The position numbers were made by a program, and so were the translations under genes. From positions 1 through 7,144 of the forward strand of contig JAFADM010000192.1 of the NCBI GenBank assembly GCA_023424865.1: a stretch of 7,144 nucleotides of DNA, given 5' to 3'. Shown in pieces: positions 6,501-7,144 of the stretch. Source of the DNA: Bacillota bacterium. Lineage in GTDB: Bacteria; Bacillota_A; Clostridia; DSM-8532. Position 1 is the first letter of the stretch; the number at the start of each line of letters is the position of its first letter. Under the pieces are notes generated by a model that was not told the origin of the DNA, did no database searches, and worked only from the letters and a program-made list of their open reading frames with translations.

Positions 6501-7144
6501 ATTGCTGTAATCGAGAAACAGTCTTGCGGTTTCCGCCTGCCTGGCAAGGGGTTCAAGCTGGTTTTCCAGCTCGGTCAGAATATCCTTGATGCGCTCCAGG
6601 TTCTGACTGGTGTTTTCCAGCTTGCGTTCGGCCTCCCGCTTCCTGGCCTTATACTTTGTAATACCCGCGGCTTCCTCAAAAACCAGGCGGCGTTCGTCGG
6701 AGCGTGTGCTTAAAATTTCGTCAATTCGGCCCTGGCCGATAATGGAGTAGCCCTCCCGGCCCACACCCGTATTCATGAACAGCTCCTGAATGTCTTTTAA
6801 GCGGCACTGGGTTTTATTGAGGTAATATTCGCTTTCACCGGATCGGTACATGCGGCGGCCAACAGCCACTTCCTCATAGTCCACGGGAAGCGCCCGGTCC
6901 GAATTGTCAAGAGTAATGGTGACGGAAGCAAAGCCCACAGGCTTGCGCTGCTGGGTTCCCGCAAAAATAACGTCTTCCATTTTACCGCCGCGAAGGGTCT
7001 TGGCGCTTTGCTCACCCAGAACCCAGCGCACCGCGTCGGCAATATTGCTTTTTCCGCTGCCGTTGGGCCCTACCACGGAGGTAAGACCGTTATTGAAATG
7101 CAGCGTTATTTTTTCAGCAAAGGATTTAAAGCCTTGTATCTCAA
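3576..7144 (-). CDS. smc: Chromosome segregation protein SMC (5' end cut by window edge)
   Basis: SMC is the ATPase of the bacterial condensin that, as a homodimer with ScpA and ScpB, loads on DNA and compacts and separates sister chromosomes. The reading frame stays open to the window edge: 22 further codons (EIQGFKSFAEK...) precede the GTG at 7076, giving 1188 visible residues. Only about six or seven N-terminal residues are missing, so GTG 7076 is not the start. Domains in order: N-terminal ATPase head with Walker A GPNGSGKS (visible residues 25-32, bases 7047-7070); long charged coiled coil; hinge at about residues 514-662 with its glycine-rich end (LLNPGGSMSGG); returning coiled coil; C-terminal head with ABC signature LSGGER (1090-1095, bases 3858-3875) and Walker B ILDE (Asp 1118, Glu 1119, bases 3786-3791). 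Full length is close to the usual roughly 1190 residues. No frameshift or missing catalytic residue is seen. Upstream of ftsY, the common Firmicutes order. Identification is secure; RecN and SbcC differ in length and hinge. Confidence 0.98.
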   Translation of the reverse strand, partial: EIQGFKSFAEKITLHFNNGLTSVVGPNGSGKSNIADAVRWVLGEQSAKTLRGGKMEDVIFAGTQQRKPVGFASVTITLDNSDRALPVDYEEVAVGRRMYRSGESEYYLNKTQCRLKDIQELFMNTGVGREGYSIIGQGRIDEILSTRSDERRLVFEEAAGITKYKARKREAERKLENTSQNLERIKDILTELENQLEPLARQAETARLFLDYSNELKGLEVSLFMDTVDKLKLRMDEIKGQVGGIREQIEEENRRIENIKNINRNKNDRLEKLKAELDALRSQLHALDGEIGRQESSIRLSEEKISHLEANNKTYGEDIGVIQERLSQILAETEKKKKRLVQLDRDGQHFQGLLKEAEDELAAIVAKLDEGERAVEEAKSQVMDKQDSLSDSRIRLNNLKNDLENFKRLKGRIGDEIRQSILEKDRENMQKEDLDAALRKTREQIRKTKEAIEEREQQLKEDRSSLEEIRREADGARRDIHAQESRHRVLKDMEQSLEGYSHSVKAVMQAAGSGKSLGTGIYGPLAQLIRVGAKYETAVEIALGGALQNIVTDDEYSAKRAIDYLKSNRLGRATFLPVSSVKARNLEPYLLNGARSMTGFEGLASDMVECEGTFSGVVSNLLGRTVVADTMDSAIAMARRFDYAFRIVTLDGELLNPGGSMSGGSTNQKSSSLIGRQRMIEELAAGLRRSEVRLKELEARLAAKEQELKSHAQEAENHRKILSEQELVRLRDESQLIRVNETIKKIIARTEMLRQQDEELLGQMEGVKAESGEESVRTQALETAIQELKALISEHQSRNKGEQEKRDILHGEINDYRVSVNSVLESRNNVEEQLQHMEEEKNGIEGNMARREDDRKRNLKRIEELKAEIEGFKGRIERLNEEKTGKALKFEGLSEELKLLEEELSGMLEKVTEHNEAILALQEEQGRLEARQAKMEAELETVQNKLWDEYSLTYGTAQELRSPVENPKAVQSRINDLKSRIRALGTVNVAAIEDYARTRERHGFMKTQYDDLVQAGEKLSRVIHDITLVMKKQFVEQFEIINRNFSSVFKELFEGGFAEVQLSDGENVLDSGIDIIVQPPGKKLQNMMLLSGGERAMVAIALIFAILRMRPAPFYILDEIEASLDDANVYKFADYIGKFTDKVQFIAITHRKGTMEAADTLYGVTMQEHGVSKVVSMRLEENLRNNAG

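Noticed and set aside
1..7144. CRISPR arrays, insertion sequences, phage genes, tRNA or rRNA
   Set aside because: I see no regularly spaced repeats, transposase or integrase motifs, terminal inverted repeats, tRNA arms or rRNA signatures; base composition shows no obvious island boundary.

Overview
The window suggests a Gram-positive bacterium of the Clostridia or a near relative with intermediate GC. The evidence is the smc-ftsY gene pair, a copper-amine-oxidase-N (stalk) domain secreted protein typical of Clostridia and Bacilli, strong Shine-Dalgarno sites, a consensus sigma-A promoter and a tandem glycine riboswitch of the Bacillus/Fusobacterium kind. I cannot name the genus. Every supported gene lies on the minus strand, so transcription runs from high to low coordinates.

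Layout in transcription order: (1) 7144-3576, smc, the chromosome condensin ATPase, cut at its 5' end by the window edge with only a few codons missing. (2) 3575-3429, a 147-base spacer with three inverted repeats and a strong ribosome site for ftsY. (3) 3428-2514, ftsY, the SRP receptor GTPase. (4) 2491-956, an exported protein with a two-repeat stalk domain and a probable beta-propeller; its start is best placed at a TTG with its own ribosome site just after the ftsY stop. (5) 955-845, an AT-rich spacer with at most a weak promoter. (6) 844-365, a small protein with one membrane anchor and no recognised family. (7) 348-321, a near-perfect sigma-A promoter starting a new transcript. (8) 258-58, a tandem glycine riboswitch whose regulated gene lies off the left edge.

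smc and ftsY are housekeeping genes for chromosome segregation and membrane protein targeting. In many Bacilli ftsY is followed by ylxM-ffh; here it is followed by a cell-surface protein and a membrane-anchored orphan, which may be co-transcribed. The riboswitch unit is functionally separate and most likely controls glycine cleavage or glycine/alanine transport, but the target is not visible.

I see no undescribed multi-gene system, mobile element, CRISPR array, tRNA or rRNA. The points most worth a second look are the riboswitch with its unresolved expression platform, the orphan membrane protein, the uncharacterised stalk/propeller protein and the structured smc-ftsY spacer.
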